Assembly (NCBI GenBank): GCA_016287555.1
Contig: JAEFAK010000037.1
Coordinates: forward strand, 1-12,258
Direction: 5' to 3'
DNA from: Oscillospiraceae bacterium
GTDB taxonomy: Bacteria; Bacillota; Clostridia; Oscillospirales; Oscillospiraceae
DNA: 12,258 nucleotides
Both the position numbers and the translations under genes were made by a program. Below are positions 5,786-12,258 of this stretch, piece after piece (within the stretch, counting starts at the first letter, position 1; each line of letters starts with the position of its first letter). The notes under the pieces are model-generated. The model did not search any database. It was not told the DNA's origin and saw only the letters and a list, made by a program, of their open reading frames with translations.

Positions 5786-7815
5786 TGGCATATACGTTCC
5801 TTGAGAAAATGCGGGAGGAGAATAAAACCCGCTTCGGGGCGGACGTCGGCCCGGCTCAGCCCGACCGGCACTTCGATCCGCTTCGCGCCGACCTCAAAAA
5901 CTCCGCTCTGAGCTTCATACACGACCGCTGCGAGAAGCTCAACTTCCGGGAGGATGCGCCGTATTCCGGCAGGAGCTCAGAGCCGCGCCAGATCCCGTAC
6001 GATATGGAGATGGATATAAACAGGCTCTGTCTCGAACGCGAGCTCGAGAAGTTCATCGACTCCGGAACTGCGGACGACGCCTACAACGTATATTACTGCT
6101 ATCTTCAGATGTTCTTCGGCTGCTACGGCAGGTCCAAGAAAATGGTCGAGCTGCTCTCCGAGTATGAGTCCAACGGCAGCTCGCTGCTGATGAAGCACAG
6201 AGATCACTATTCCCATTCGGTCTATGTCTTCGCGCTCGGCCTCGCGATCTATGAGAGAAACGAGGCGTACCGCCGCGCCTTCAGAGAGTTTTACGGATCA
6301 TGCATCGACGGGACCGACGCCGGGAGCGACAGGGAAGCGGCGTGCATGTTCCTCGAATACTGGGGACTGACCTCGCTTTTCCACGATATAGGCTATCCTT
6401 TCGAGCTTCCGTTCGAGCAGGTCCTCTCTTATTTTGAGGCGGAAGGGGTCCGGCGCGGGAGCGGCGGCGTCTATATATCCTACCGCGATACCGAAGTGCT
6501 GACGGCTCTGCCGGATGCGGCGAAAGCGCGCCTGAAGGAGCTTTACGGGCGGGATTTTTCCTCGCTGGCCGACGTTTTTGCGTTCGATATCGCCCGGACC
6601 CTCGGAGAAGAATACGGCGTTTCGGAAAAAGAGCTCGCGGATACGATAACGCGCAAGCCGACCTCCCCGGAGAGCTTCGGATACTATATGGATCACGCAT
6701 GGTTTTCCGCGATGCGGCTGTTCCGCGAGATCGCGGGTACGGCTGAAGGGGCGTCCGATCTCAGGCCGATCCATATCAGCGCTCTCTCGGCCATCCTGAT
6801 GCACAACAGCCTTTTCAAGTTCGCCATAGCGAACAAAAGGCCGGATACTCCGCTGAAAATGCAGCTGCAGCCTCTGGCATACCTGCTCATGCTCTGCGAC
6901 GAGCTCCAGTGCTGGGACCGCATCGCCTACGGGCGCAACTCCCGCAGGGAGTTCCATCCGGACGCCGCCGAATTCGAGCTTTCCGGCGGCGCGATAAGGG
7001 CGACCTACTATTTCGACAGCGCCGAACGAGTAAAAATAGAGGATTACGAGCGCCGTCACGCAGAATGGAAGCGGAGCGGAGCGGGCGAGGAGCCGAGGCT
7101 CAAGGCTTACAGCGACATGACCGGAGGGCGCTTCAAGGCGGATATCGAGCGCATCGTCGATACTGCCGACGCGCCGCTGACCGTCGCCGCGGATGTAAGG
7201 GCGACGGACAGAAGCAACAAGCACACCTATCTTTCAAGCAGCAGCTTCATGCATCTTTATGATTTCGCCGTCGCGCTCAATGCGCGCTACCTATACGGCG
7301 GGAACGAGGACAAGGCAGAGCCCGAGCTGCTGGAGGAGCAGTTCGAGTCCCTTTCGCTGGAGTATCAGCTCTCCAACATCAACCAGGCAAAAAGCTTCAG
7401 CTCGTATCTCAACGCCATAGACTGCTTCTATACCGACAAGCCCGTCGACTGCGAGGAGATAGTCCGGTTTTCGCCCGCGCAGACCGCGATATTCGCGCCA
7501 ATGGAGCATAAGAGATGGGTGCTCGAGCATATTTCCATGGGCTGGCGCTTCGGCGACGAGTATGAGACCGTTCCCCTCCCGGAGGGCGAGAGCCTTCCGG
7601 AGGGAAGGAGCATGTATTCCGAGCGGAAGGCCTTCCGCGAGCAGATGCGCCGCCATAAGCTCACTATGGACGGACTTCCCTCCGACCGCGAGATAAGGGA
7701 GCATTACGAGGCGCTCCCGGAGACGGAGAAGGGGAAGGACTACGAGCCCTTCAACAGCATGCTCAAGCTCATAAAAAAGTTCGACGGCCTTCGGATTTAT
7801 AAGCTGCATTCCTGA
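5785..7815 (+). CDS. HD-domain phosphohydrolase fused to a C-terminal RyR domain
   Basis: 676 residues, soluble. The ATG at 5785 is chosen because GGGAGG (5772-5777) sits 7 bases upstream and it overlaps the TIR stop as TAATG, implying coupled translation; the frame stays open further upstream but only inside the TIR gene. Residues about 135-375 carry HD-superfamily metal-binding motifs in order: KHRDHYSHS (138-144), FHDIGYP (His200-Asp201), DHAWFS (His304), LMHNS (His340) and LLMLCDELQCWDR (Asp372). Such enzymes cut phosphoester or nucleotide bonds with divalent metals. Residues about 572-672 match the RyR domain found in ryanodine receptors and some bacterial proteins: EHKRWVLEHISMGWRFGDE, then HYEALPETEKGKDYEPF and a closing LLxxxDGLRIYKL-like strand. 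The region 380-560 is not assigned. The operon link to a TIR enzyme suggests action on, or sensing of, an NAD-derived nucleotide; this is inference. Confidence 0.8.
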   Translation: MAYTFLEKMREENKTRFGADVGPAQPDRHFDPLRADLKNSALSFIHDRCEKLNFREDAPYSGRSSEPRQIPYDMEMDINRLCLERELEKFIDSGTADDAYNVYYCYLQMFFGCYGRSKKMVELLSEYESNGSSLLMKHRDHYSHSVYVFALGLAIYERNEAYRRAFREFYGSCIDGTDAGSDREAACMFLEYWGLTSLFHDIGYPFELPFEQVLSYFEAEGVRRGSGGVYISYRDTEVLTALPDAAKARLKELYGRDFSSLADVFAFDIARTLGEEYGVSEKELADTITRKPTSPESFGYYMDHAWFSAMRLFREIAGTAEGASDLRPIHISALSAILMHNSLFKFAIANKRPDTPLKMQLQPLAYLLMLCDELQCWDRIAYGRNSRREFHPDAAEFELSGGAIRATYYFDSAERVKIEDYERRHAEWKRSGAGEEPRLKAYSDMTGGRFKADIERIVDTADAPLTVAADVRATDRSNKHTYLSSSSFMHLYDFAVALNARYLYGGNEDKAEPELLEEQFESLSLEYQLSNINQAKSFSSYLNAIDCFYTDKPVDCEEIVRFSPAQTAIFAPMEHKRWVLEHISMGWRFGDEYETVPLPEGESLPEGRSMYSERKAFREQMRRHKLTMDGLPSDREIREHYEALPETEKGKDYEPFNSMLKLIKKFDGLRIYKLHS

Positions 7816-7840
7816 ATCAGCCGCGTCCGAACGGCAATGA

Positions 7841-7868
7841 GAAAGCCCGTCCTCCCGGACGGGCTTTC
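7841..7868. terminator. Hairpin terminator between convergent genes
   Basis: A 12-bp perfect stem, GAAAGCCCGTCC and its complement, with a TCCC loop. It follows the HD-RyR stop by 25 bases and lies beyond the stop of the minus-strand thioesterase. The T-tract is poor on both strands (CTTTC), so termination may be weaker than at 905-941. The stem shares AGCCCGTCC with the hairpin at 2593-2624. Confidence 0.7.
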
Positions 7869-7909
7869 AGTCTGATCCGACGCCGACCGGAGCAGGCCGG
7901 CGCCATAGA

Positions 7910-8317
7910 TCAGTCCATCAGTTTTTTGTACGCGGCAAATATCTCCGGCTGCTCGCGCTCAAGGTCGAAGCTTTTGCCTCCCCTGACCCAGATGTGGAAG
8001 CTCTTCGCCGAGGCGCAGGGCTCGTCCGCGCCTTCCGGCCATACCTCGTAGGAAAAGCCGAGCTTTTTCCCCTCGCAGAGCGTGACGCGCGTTCTGACGG
8101 TCACGCTGCCGGGAAAGGAGACCGGCGCGCCGTAGTCCAGTTCAAGGTGGACCATGGCGGGGTCAAGGCCGAGCGCGTGCGTATGCGCATAGCCGAAGCC
8201 GCTTTTTTCGAAAAGGTCCATGCGCGCCGCCTCATACCATATTGGATAGACGGCGTGATGCACGATGCCCATGCTGTCGCAGTCCGGATACCGGACGCCG
8301 ATCTTTGTTTCGATCAT
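7910..8317 (-). CDS. Acyl-CoA thioesterase, YbgC / 4-hydroxybenzoyl-CoA thioesterase-like
   Basis: 135 residues, the normal length for a single hotdog-fold thioesterase. The N-terminal motif VRYPDCDSMGIVHHAVYPIWYEAAR is the family signature; Asp14 aligns with the catalytic aspartate of 4-hydroxybenzoyl-CoA thioesterase, followed by GIVHH and the WYEAAR helix. The later LDYGAPVSFPGSVTVRTRV strand is also typical. The enzyme would hydrolyse an acyl-CoA to free acid and CoA in the cytoplasm; short-chain or aromatic substrates are usual, but none can be named here. The start is supported by GAGGT 7 bases upstream of the ATG and by its own promoter. It is divergent from the MATE gene and convergent with the TIR operon, so it is not part of either transcript. 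Confidence 0.88.
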   Translation of the reverse strand: MIETKIGVRYPDCDSMGIVHHAVYPIWYEAARMDLFEKSGFGYAHTHALGLDPAMVHLELDYGAPVSFPGSVTVRTRVTLCEGKKLGFSYEVWPEGADEPCASAKSFHIWVRGGKSFDLEREQPEIFAAYKKLMD

Positions 8318-8364
8318 GTCGTGACCTCAAATCGCTACGCCCCTCAGGGCTTTCTCTTGACCAG

Positions 8365-8393
8365 ATAATAACACAGCCGCTCCGGAAAAACAA
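8365..8393 (-). promoter_or_regulatory. Promoter for the thioesterase gene
   Basis: On the minus strand: -35 TTGTTT (8393-8388), 17-base spacer, -10 TATTAT (8370-8365) with TG one base before it (extended -10). The leader to the ATG is about 40 bases and contains a short imperfect GCCC/GGGC pairing of doubtful meaning. Confidence 0.6.
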
Positions 8394-8409
8394 CGCCGCG
8401 AGGGTGAAA

Positions 8410-8438
8410 TTGAAAACGGACCAGCAGCGCGTTATAAT
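8410..8438 (+). promoter_or_regulatory. Promoter for the MATE exporter gene
   Basis: -35 TTGAAA (8410-8415), 17-base spacer, -10 TATAAT (8433-8438): the closest match to sigma-70 consensus in the window. Its -35 lies only 16 bases from the -35 of the divergent thioesterase promoter. Confidence 0.8.
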
Positions 8439-8474
8439 AAAACCATCAACGTCTATTTTGAAAAGAGCGGTCAA

Positions 8475-9791
8475 ATGATACTGAGGTCACTCAAACATAT
8501 ACATTGGAAGCTGTTTATCGCGTTGCTCGTTATGGGACTTTGCCCTACGGTCTATACGACGCTGCGGACGTTCTTCCTCGGCCAGCTTCCGGGCGACTGG
8601 GCGTTTTCGATCGCGGGTCAGCTCTCATGGGTATATCTCCTTTACGAGATCATCAACGAGGCGATAATCCTGCCGCTTTTCTTTTTCCTCGGAACGGTCA
8701 GGGACGACCGCCCGGAGTTTACGAACCGCCTGAGATCCGGCCTGCTCGTATCTCTTGCGGTCTACGCTCTCGTCGGCGCGGCGGTCTCTGCCTTTGCCGG
8801 GCAGCTTTTGAAACTCATGGCGGCCTCCCCGGATATCATTCCTGCGTCTATAGTTTACATAAGACTTGAAATCGCCGCGAACATTTTCGGCATCCTCTTC
8901 AGCTTCGCCTGTGTCGCCCTCGTCGCGACAGGAAAGGATAAACTCGTTTATGCGCTGACGGCGGCAAAGCTCGTTCTATGTGTCGTCCTCGACGTTTTTC
9001 TCGTTTCATCACTGCCGTTTTCGGCGAAGATGGGCGTGAACGGGATCGCCGTTTCGAATATGATCGTTAACGCTCTGCTGTGCATCCTGGTGCTCATCCT
9101 GCTTGCGGGGAACGGATACAATGTGTTCAAGTCGGGTAAGCTTTCACTTAAGTGGATGAAAGGCTTTGCGAGTGTCGGCGGCATATCCGGCGTGGAATCT
9201 CTTGTGAGGAATATCGCATATATGCTCATGGTTGCCCGAATGGTAAACACGGTAGGTGAGCAGGGAACGTACTGGGTCGCAAATAACTTCATTTGGGGCT
9301 GGCTGCTGCTGCCGGTGCTTCAGCTTGGAGAGCTTATCAAACAGGAGACTTCTTCCGACGAAACTGCTGTCAAGAACAATTCAATCGGTTATTTTTCAAT
9401 CACAGCCATCGTCTGCGCTCTGTGGTTTGCACTTATTCCGGCATATAAGCCGTTCATGCGGTATGTGCTGAATTACGAAGACGTCGATAAGCTGTTTGGG
9501 CTCGTTACGACGCTTCTCGGATTCTATGTTCTGTTTGCTTTCCAAAACGTATTCGACGCGACCTTCTACGGGCGTGGGAAAACGAACTATATGCTGTTCG
9601 AATCCGTCGTGACAAATACGATCTATTACGGGTTGTTCTTCCTGCTGTACGTGACGGGGGCGTGGAAGCCTTCGCTTATCGGTATAGCTCTGATGTTCGG
9701 CGGAGGGAACGCATTTGACAGCATGGTTTCAGGCCTTGCGTACAGGCATTATCTGAAAAGAAACGGCGTCAGTATTCTGGACATTGAATGA
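8475..9791 (+). CDS. MATE-family efflux transporter
   Basis: 438 residues, the usual MATE size, with about twelve hydrophobic segments arranged as two halves. Residues near the start (TTLRTFFLGQLPGDWAFSIAGQLSWVYLLYEIINEAIILPLFFFLG) follow the pattern of MATE helix 1-2. The long second helix has an internal Glu, and later GVNGIAVSNMIVNALLCILVLILL and VGGISGVESLVRNIAYMLMVARMVN resemble the helix 6 to 7 region of the family. Members export drugs or metabolites using a sodium or proton gradient; the substrate is unknown. The start at 8475 has only a weak ribosome site (AAGAG). It has its own strong promoter and ends at a palindromic terminator. Family assignment rests on overall pattern rather than one decisive motif; the sequence looks divergent. 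Confidence 0.72.
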   Translation: MILRSLKHIHWKLFIALLVMGLCPTVYTTLRTFFLGQLPGDWAFSIAGQLSWVYLLYEIINEAIILPLFFFLGTVRDDRPEFTNRLRSGLLVSLAVYALVGAAVSAFAGQLLKLMAASPDIIPASIVYIRLEIAANIFGILFSFACVALVATGKDKLVYALTAAKLVLCVVLDVFLVSSLPFSAKMGVNGIAVSNMIVNALLCILVLILLAGNGYNVFKSGKLSLKWMKGFASVGGISGVESLVRNIAYMLMVARMVNTVGEQGTYWVANNFIWGWLLLPVLQLGELIKQETSSDETAVKNNSIGYFSITAIVCALWFALIPAYKPFMRYVLNYEDVDKLFGLVTTLLGFYVLFAFQNVFDATFYGRGKTNYMLFESVVTNTIYYGLFFLLYVTGAWKPSLIGIALMFGGGNAFDSMVSGLAYRHYLKRNGVSILDIE

Positions 9792-9815
9792 ACAAAAACA
9801 GTTTACATAAAACAA

Positions 9816-9841
9816 CGCCGCCCCGGATATCCGGGGCGGCG
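9816..9841. terminator. Palindromic terminator between convergent genes
   Basis: A 26-base perfect palindrome (CGCCGCCCCGGAT and its complement). On the minus strand it is followed by GTTGTTTTATG, giving a T-rich tail 36 bases beyond the flavoprotein stop. On the plus strand the tail is GAGTCTTTG, so it serves the minus-strand gene best and may also stop the MATE transcript. Confidence 0.8.
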
Positions 9842-9876
9842 AGTCTTTGCTTGATGCTGTTTGTCTATGTGCGCGC

Positions 9877-11424
9877 TCAGTTGAGAAGGGTGTGATCCTT
9901 GTCTTCCTTGCGCTGCTTCTGCTGCATTGCGGAGCCGCCGGACAGAGTCCAGTGACGGTACACGCTCGCGGCGTCGCCGGCCTCGCGGGCCTTCTTGGCG
10001 GCGGGGGTGTAGAGGCCGTACTCGTGCTCGACGAGGCACTCGGTATAGCTCTTGTCGGTGTGCGCGTTGCGGGGCAGAGGCACGTCCTGCTCGCCGGCGA
10101 GGATATCCTGGACCTTGGAGACGTTGACGGTATGCGTACTCGTCCCGTCGGCGACGGCGACGGCGGCCGCGACGCCGGCGGCCTGGCCGGTGCCGACGCA
10201 CTGCGGGATAAGGTTGACGTTGTCGATAGCGACACGGTCGGCGGAGAGATGACGGCCAGGAGCGAGGAGGTTCTCGACCTTCTGCGGGAGAATGGCGCGG
10301 TAGGGGATCTCGATTGGCGCGTTGTCATTGAGGGTCTCGACGGTGCAGTGCCAGGCGATGCAGTCCTCGTGCTCCTTCGGGAAGGCCCAGTCGTTGGAGG
10401 AGATGATGTGCTCGCCGAGGATGCGGTGAGAGCCGCGGGTGCCGAGCTGCGGGGCTATGTCATAGAGGTAGGCGTCGGCGAAGACGTCGGGGGCGTAGCG
10501 CCTGTAGCAGTCCATGATGTCTCTGATCTTGACGCGGGTGCCCCATTCGGTGATGCTCTGGTCGGCGATCTTGGAGCAGTCGCGCTTCGGCTGCCAGTTG
10601 TTGACCCAGCTGACGTCGTCGCGCACGCCTGCGATCATGCCGGAGCGGAAGCCGTGTATCTCGACGAGCTCGGCGGAGAGCGCCTTGCTCTTTTCGGGGT
10701 TCTCGGCTCTCCACTTTGCGAAGGCCTTGCGGGAGAAGCCGCCGATGCGGTAGACCAGCGCCGTGGAGCCGCAGCGGCACTCGTCGTCGATGGAGGAGGT
10801 GGTCGGAGCGCCGGAGAGGCGGCAGATGTCCGCGTCGCCGGTGCAGTCGATGACGACCTTGGCGAGGACGGCCTTGCGGCCTTCCTTGGATTCGAAGATG
10901 ACGCCCTTGCAGACGTTGCCCTCCATGATGGGCTTGGTGCCCCAGGAGTGATAGAGGATGCGGATGGAGTCGGCATGCTCGCGGAGCATGAGGTCCATCT
11001 CGATGCGCAGCTGCATCGGATCGAGCATGAAGCCGTGCTCGACGCGGCGCTCGACTATGCCGCCCGCTCCGCCGACCTCGGCGTACTTGGCGATGAGAGC
11101 GGGATCCTTGGAGCCGGTCAGCTCGGGATCGGGACCCGCGACTGCGTCGCGGACATTCTTCAGACGGGTGAACCACTCCTCCTGGATGCCGCGTACATAG
11201 ATCTTCTCATGGAAGGAGAGGCTGGGGATGAGCAGGACGAAGCCGCCGGTGACGTCGCCGCCGCAGTAGCCGTAACGCTCCATGAGGATGACGTTCTTGT
11301 TGCCTGCGCGGGCAGCCGCTATCGCGGCGGAATGCCCGGCCGCGCCGCCGCCGACGACGAGCACGTCGCATTCGTCGTATACGGGCAGCGTGGTCTGGGG
11401 CTCGATGATGGTCTTGACGTTCAT
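9877..11424 (-). CDS. FAD-dependent oxidoreductase (FAD_oxidored-type)
   Basis: 515 residues. An N-terminal Rossmann motif VLVVGGGAAGHSAAIAAARAG (residues 21-41) ends with a Glu at the second strand (LMER) and binds the FAD ADP part. GYCGGDVTGG (52-61), DCTGDADI (193-200) and the C-terminal APGRHLSADRVAIDNVNLIPQCVGTGQAAGVAAAVA (388-423) are hallmarks of the FAD-dependent oxidoreductase family in which the last segment contacts the flavin. Its reaction is unknown; members are annotated in oxidation or reduction of small organic acids. The start is fixed by GGAGGT six bases before the ATG. No signal peptide is visible, so it is probably cytoplasmic. The last 16 or so residues are highly charged, beyond the usual family end. 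It is divergent from a second flavoprotein gene, with promoters between them. Confidence 0.88.
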   Translation of the reverse strand: MNVKTIIEPQTTLPVYDECDVLVVGGGAAGHSAAIAAARAGNKNVILMERYGYCGGDVTGGFVLLIPSLSFHEKIYVRGIQEEWFTRLKNVRDAVAGPDPELTGSKDPALIAKYAEVGGAGGIVERRVEHGFMLDPMQLRIEMDLMLREHADSIRILYHSWGTKPIMEGNVCKGVIFESKEGRKAVLAKVVIDCTGDADICRLSGAPTTSSIDDECRCGSTALVYRIGGFSRKAFAKWRAENPEKSKALSAELVEIHGFRSGMIAGVRDDVSWVNNWQPKRDCSKIADQSITEWGTRVKIRDIMDCYRRYAPDVFADAYLYDIAPQLGTRGSHRILGEHIISSNDWAFPKEHEDCIAWHCTVETLNDNAPIEIPYRAILPQKVENLLAPGRHLSADRVAIDNVNLIPQCVGTGQAAGVAAAVAVADGTSTHTVNVSKVQDILAGEQDVPLPRNAHTDKSYTECLVEHEYGLYTPAAKKAREAGDAASVYRHWTLSGGSAMQQKQRKEDKDHTLLN

Positions 11425-11460
11425 TTGGTTACCTCCGCTGTATTTTTATTTTTCTTTTTC

Positions 11461-11490
11461 GTATTCAACCCGCCCCCGGCGGGGGAATAC
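11461..11490 (-). promoter_or_regulatory. Nested inverted repeat at the predicted transcription start
   Basis: Outer arms GTATTC (11461-11466) and GAATAC (11485-11490) enclose inner arms CCCGCC (11469-11474) and GGCGGG (11478-11483). The minus-strand -10 is at 11500-11495, so transcription would begin close to 11488, inside the right arm. It could be an operator or a 5' mRNA hairpin for the flavoprotein gene; sequence alone does not decide. Confidence 0.5.
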
Positions 11491-11494
11491 ATAC

Positions 11495-11523
11495 ATTATA
11501 CAGCATGCAACGCCGGGTGAAAA
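11495..11523 (-). promoter_or_regulatory. Promoter for the minus-strand FAD oxidoreductase
   Basis: On the minus strand: -35 TTTTCA (11523-11518), 17-base spacer, perfect -10 TATAAT (11500-11495). The -35 is weak (4 of 6), consistent with an activated or regulated promoter. Confidence 0.6.
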
Positions 11524-11595
11524 GTAAAATTTTGATAAACGTGTCCGGGCAGGCAATCTTTACCAGAGACAGACCCTTTTTATTGCTTATTGCTA

Positions 11596-11624
11596 TTGAC
11601 CTTTTTCCGATTTGCGATTAATAT
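11596..11624 (+). promoter_or_regulatory. Promoter for the plus-strand flavoprotein
   Basis: -35 TTGACC (11596-11601), 17-base spacer, -10 TAATAT (11619-11624). Two adjacent copies of TATTGCT (11581-11594) lie directly upstream of the -35. Confidence 0.5.
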
Positions 11625-11676
11625 TAAAGTAGTTGAGTATAACCAAAGCAAATGCAAATTCATAGGAGGTTAGATA

Positions 11677-12258
11677 ATGGGAACATGGCATGACTATCTG
11701 AAGGCCGAGGGAACTCCTCCGGAGTGGCCTTACCCGATCAAGTTCGGTGAGGAAAAAGAGGTCGAGACCGACGTACTTGTCCTCGGCGGCGGCATCGCCG
11801 GATGCTGGGCCGCCATAACCGCCGCCCGCAACGGCGCCAGGGTCGTTCTTCTCGAAAAGGGCGACGTCAGGCGCAGCGGCGCCGGCGGACCCGGCTGCGA
11901 CCACTGGTGCAACGTACCGGCCAACCCCCTGTCCAGAGTCGATCCCGACTGGTGGGCCGAGCAGATGACCCAGGGCCCGTTCTCCAACGGCATAGGCACG
12001 GAGATCCAGTGCCGCGAGGACTTCGACACCCTGCTCGAGATGGAGCAGATGGGCGGCAAGATCCGAGATACCGACGATGAGTTCGTCGGAGTCGAGGGCC
12101 GCGACGACGAGACCAAGTTCATGGTCTCCCCGCGTTACGGCGTCGGCGTCGGCTACGCTCCGTACGACGACTGGAAGAAGCCCGGCTACAATCCCCCCGA
12201 GACGCGCACGAACGTCGTCCTCCGCACCTGGGGCGGCACGTTCAAGCCCACCCTCAAG
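11677..12258 (+). CDS. FAD-binding flavoprotein (fumarate reductase/AprA-like), N-terminal part
   Basis: 194 codons are visible and the gene runs off the window. The ATG at 11677 has AGGAGGT (11664-11670) six bases upstream. Residues about 31-60 are the FAD Rossmann motif: TDVLVLGGGIAGCWAAITAARNGARVVLLEKG, directly followed by RRSGAGGPG, the glycine-rich segment after the second strand that is typical of the succinate dehydrogenase / fumarate reductase / adenylylsulfate reductase flavoprotein superfamily. It is unlike the divergent neighbour, which has the other FAD_oxidored pattern. The section CDHWCNVPANP and the Trp-rich DPDWWAEQM would lie near the flavin. No Tat or Sec signal is seen, so it is probably cytoplasmic or an inner-face subunit. 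Substrate unknown: catalytic residues fall beyond the window. Confidence 0.85.
   Translation, partial: MGTWHDYLKAEGTPPEWPYPIKFGEEKEVETDVLVLGGGIAGCWAAITAARNGARVVLLEKGDVRRSGAGGPGCDHWCNVPANPLSRVDPDWWAEQMTQGPFSNGIGTEIQCREDFDTLLEMEQMGGKIRDTDDEFVGVEGRDDETKFMVSPRYGVGVGYAPYDDWKKPGYNPPETRTNVVLRTWGGTFKPTLK

Noticed and set aside
3212..7815. Classical Thoeris (ThsB TIR with ThsA)
   Set aside because: No SIR2 or SLOG domain protein is present; the partner is HD-RyR and the TIR protein is membrane-anchored with a propeller.
2625..7909. Prophage or transposon carrying the TIR operon
   Set aside because: No integrase, transposase, tRNA target, terminal inverted repeats or target duplication could be seen in the window.
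11425..11490. Riboswitch in the flavoprotein leader
   Set aside because: The leader is only about 65 bases with one hairpin and an A-rich tail; no known aptamer pattern was recognised.
9847..11520. Long plus-strand open frame (557 codons) opposite the FAD oxidoreductase
   Set aside because: Its composition is a low-complexity Ala/Val/Asp/Gly shadow; the minus strand has the Rossmann motif, ribosome site and promoter.

Overview
The window is G+C-rich bacterial DNA with tightly packed genes, consensus sigma-70-type promoters (TTGAAA-N17-TATAAT is the best example), strong Shine-Dalgarno sites and hairpin terminators. The gene mix (TRAP transporter, PucR-type regulator, a TIR protein of a type I associate with Clostridia, flavoprotein oxidoreductases, MATE exporter) suggests an anaerobic, high-G+C Firmicute of the Clostridia, probably gut-associated. 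Another TRAP-rich anaerobe such as a synergistete cannot be excluded from sequence alone.

Layout. (a) 1-941: the end of a TRAP solute-binding protein (dctP-like) and the small TRAP permease (dctQ-like), closed by a very strong terminator. The large permease (dctM) does not follow. (b) 943-2624: a PucR/CdaR-type regulator with its own promoter, ending at a terminator shared with the convergent gene. (c) 2662-3075, minus strand: an unrecognised 137-residue protein. (d) 3156-7868: a two-gene operon divergent from (c). It encodes a TIR - transmembrane - coiled-coil - beta-propeller protein and, overlapping it by one base, an HD-phosphohydrolase - RyR-domain protein. (e) 7910-8317 minus, a hotdog-fold acyl-CoA thioesterase, and 8475-9791 plus, a MATE-type exporter; these two are divergent from one promoter region. 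(f) 9877-11424 minus and 11677-end plus: two divergently transcribed FAD-dependent oxidoreductases of different families, the second cut by the window edge.

The most interesting locus is (d). TIR domains with the conserved glutamate can consume NAD+ and make cyclic ADP-ribose-type messengers. RyR domains are candidate ligand-binding modules, and HD domains hydrolyse phosphoesters. The gene order therefore suggests a membrane-anchored sensor with a cytosolic TIR enzyme, paired with a protein that could sense and/or degrade the product. The domain calls come from motifs read in the sequence; the pathway is inference. No phage, transposon, CRISPR or RNA gene was seen. Every stretch between genes is under 300 bases, and each is accounted for by the promoters, hairpins and terminators listed.
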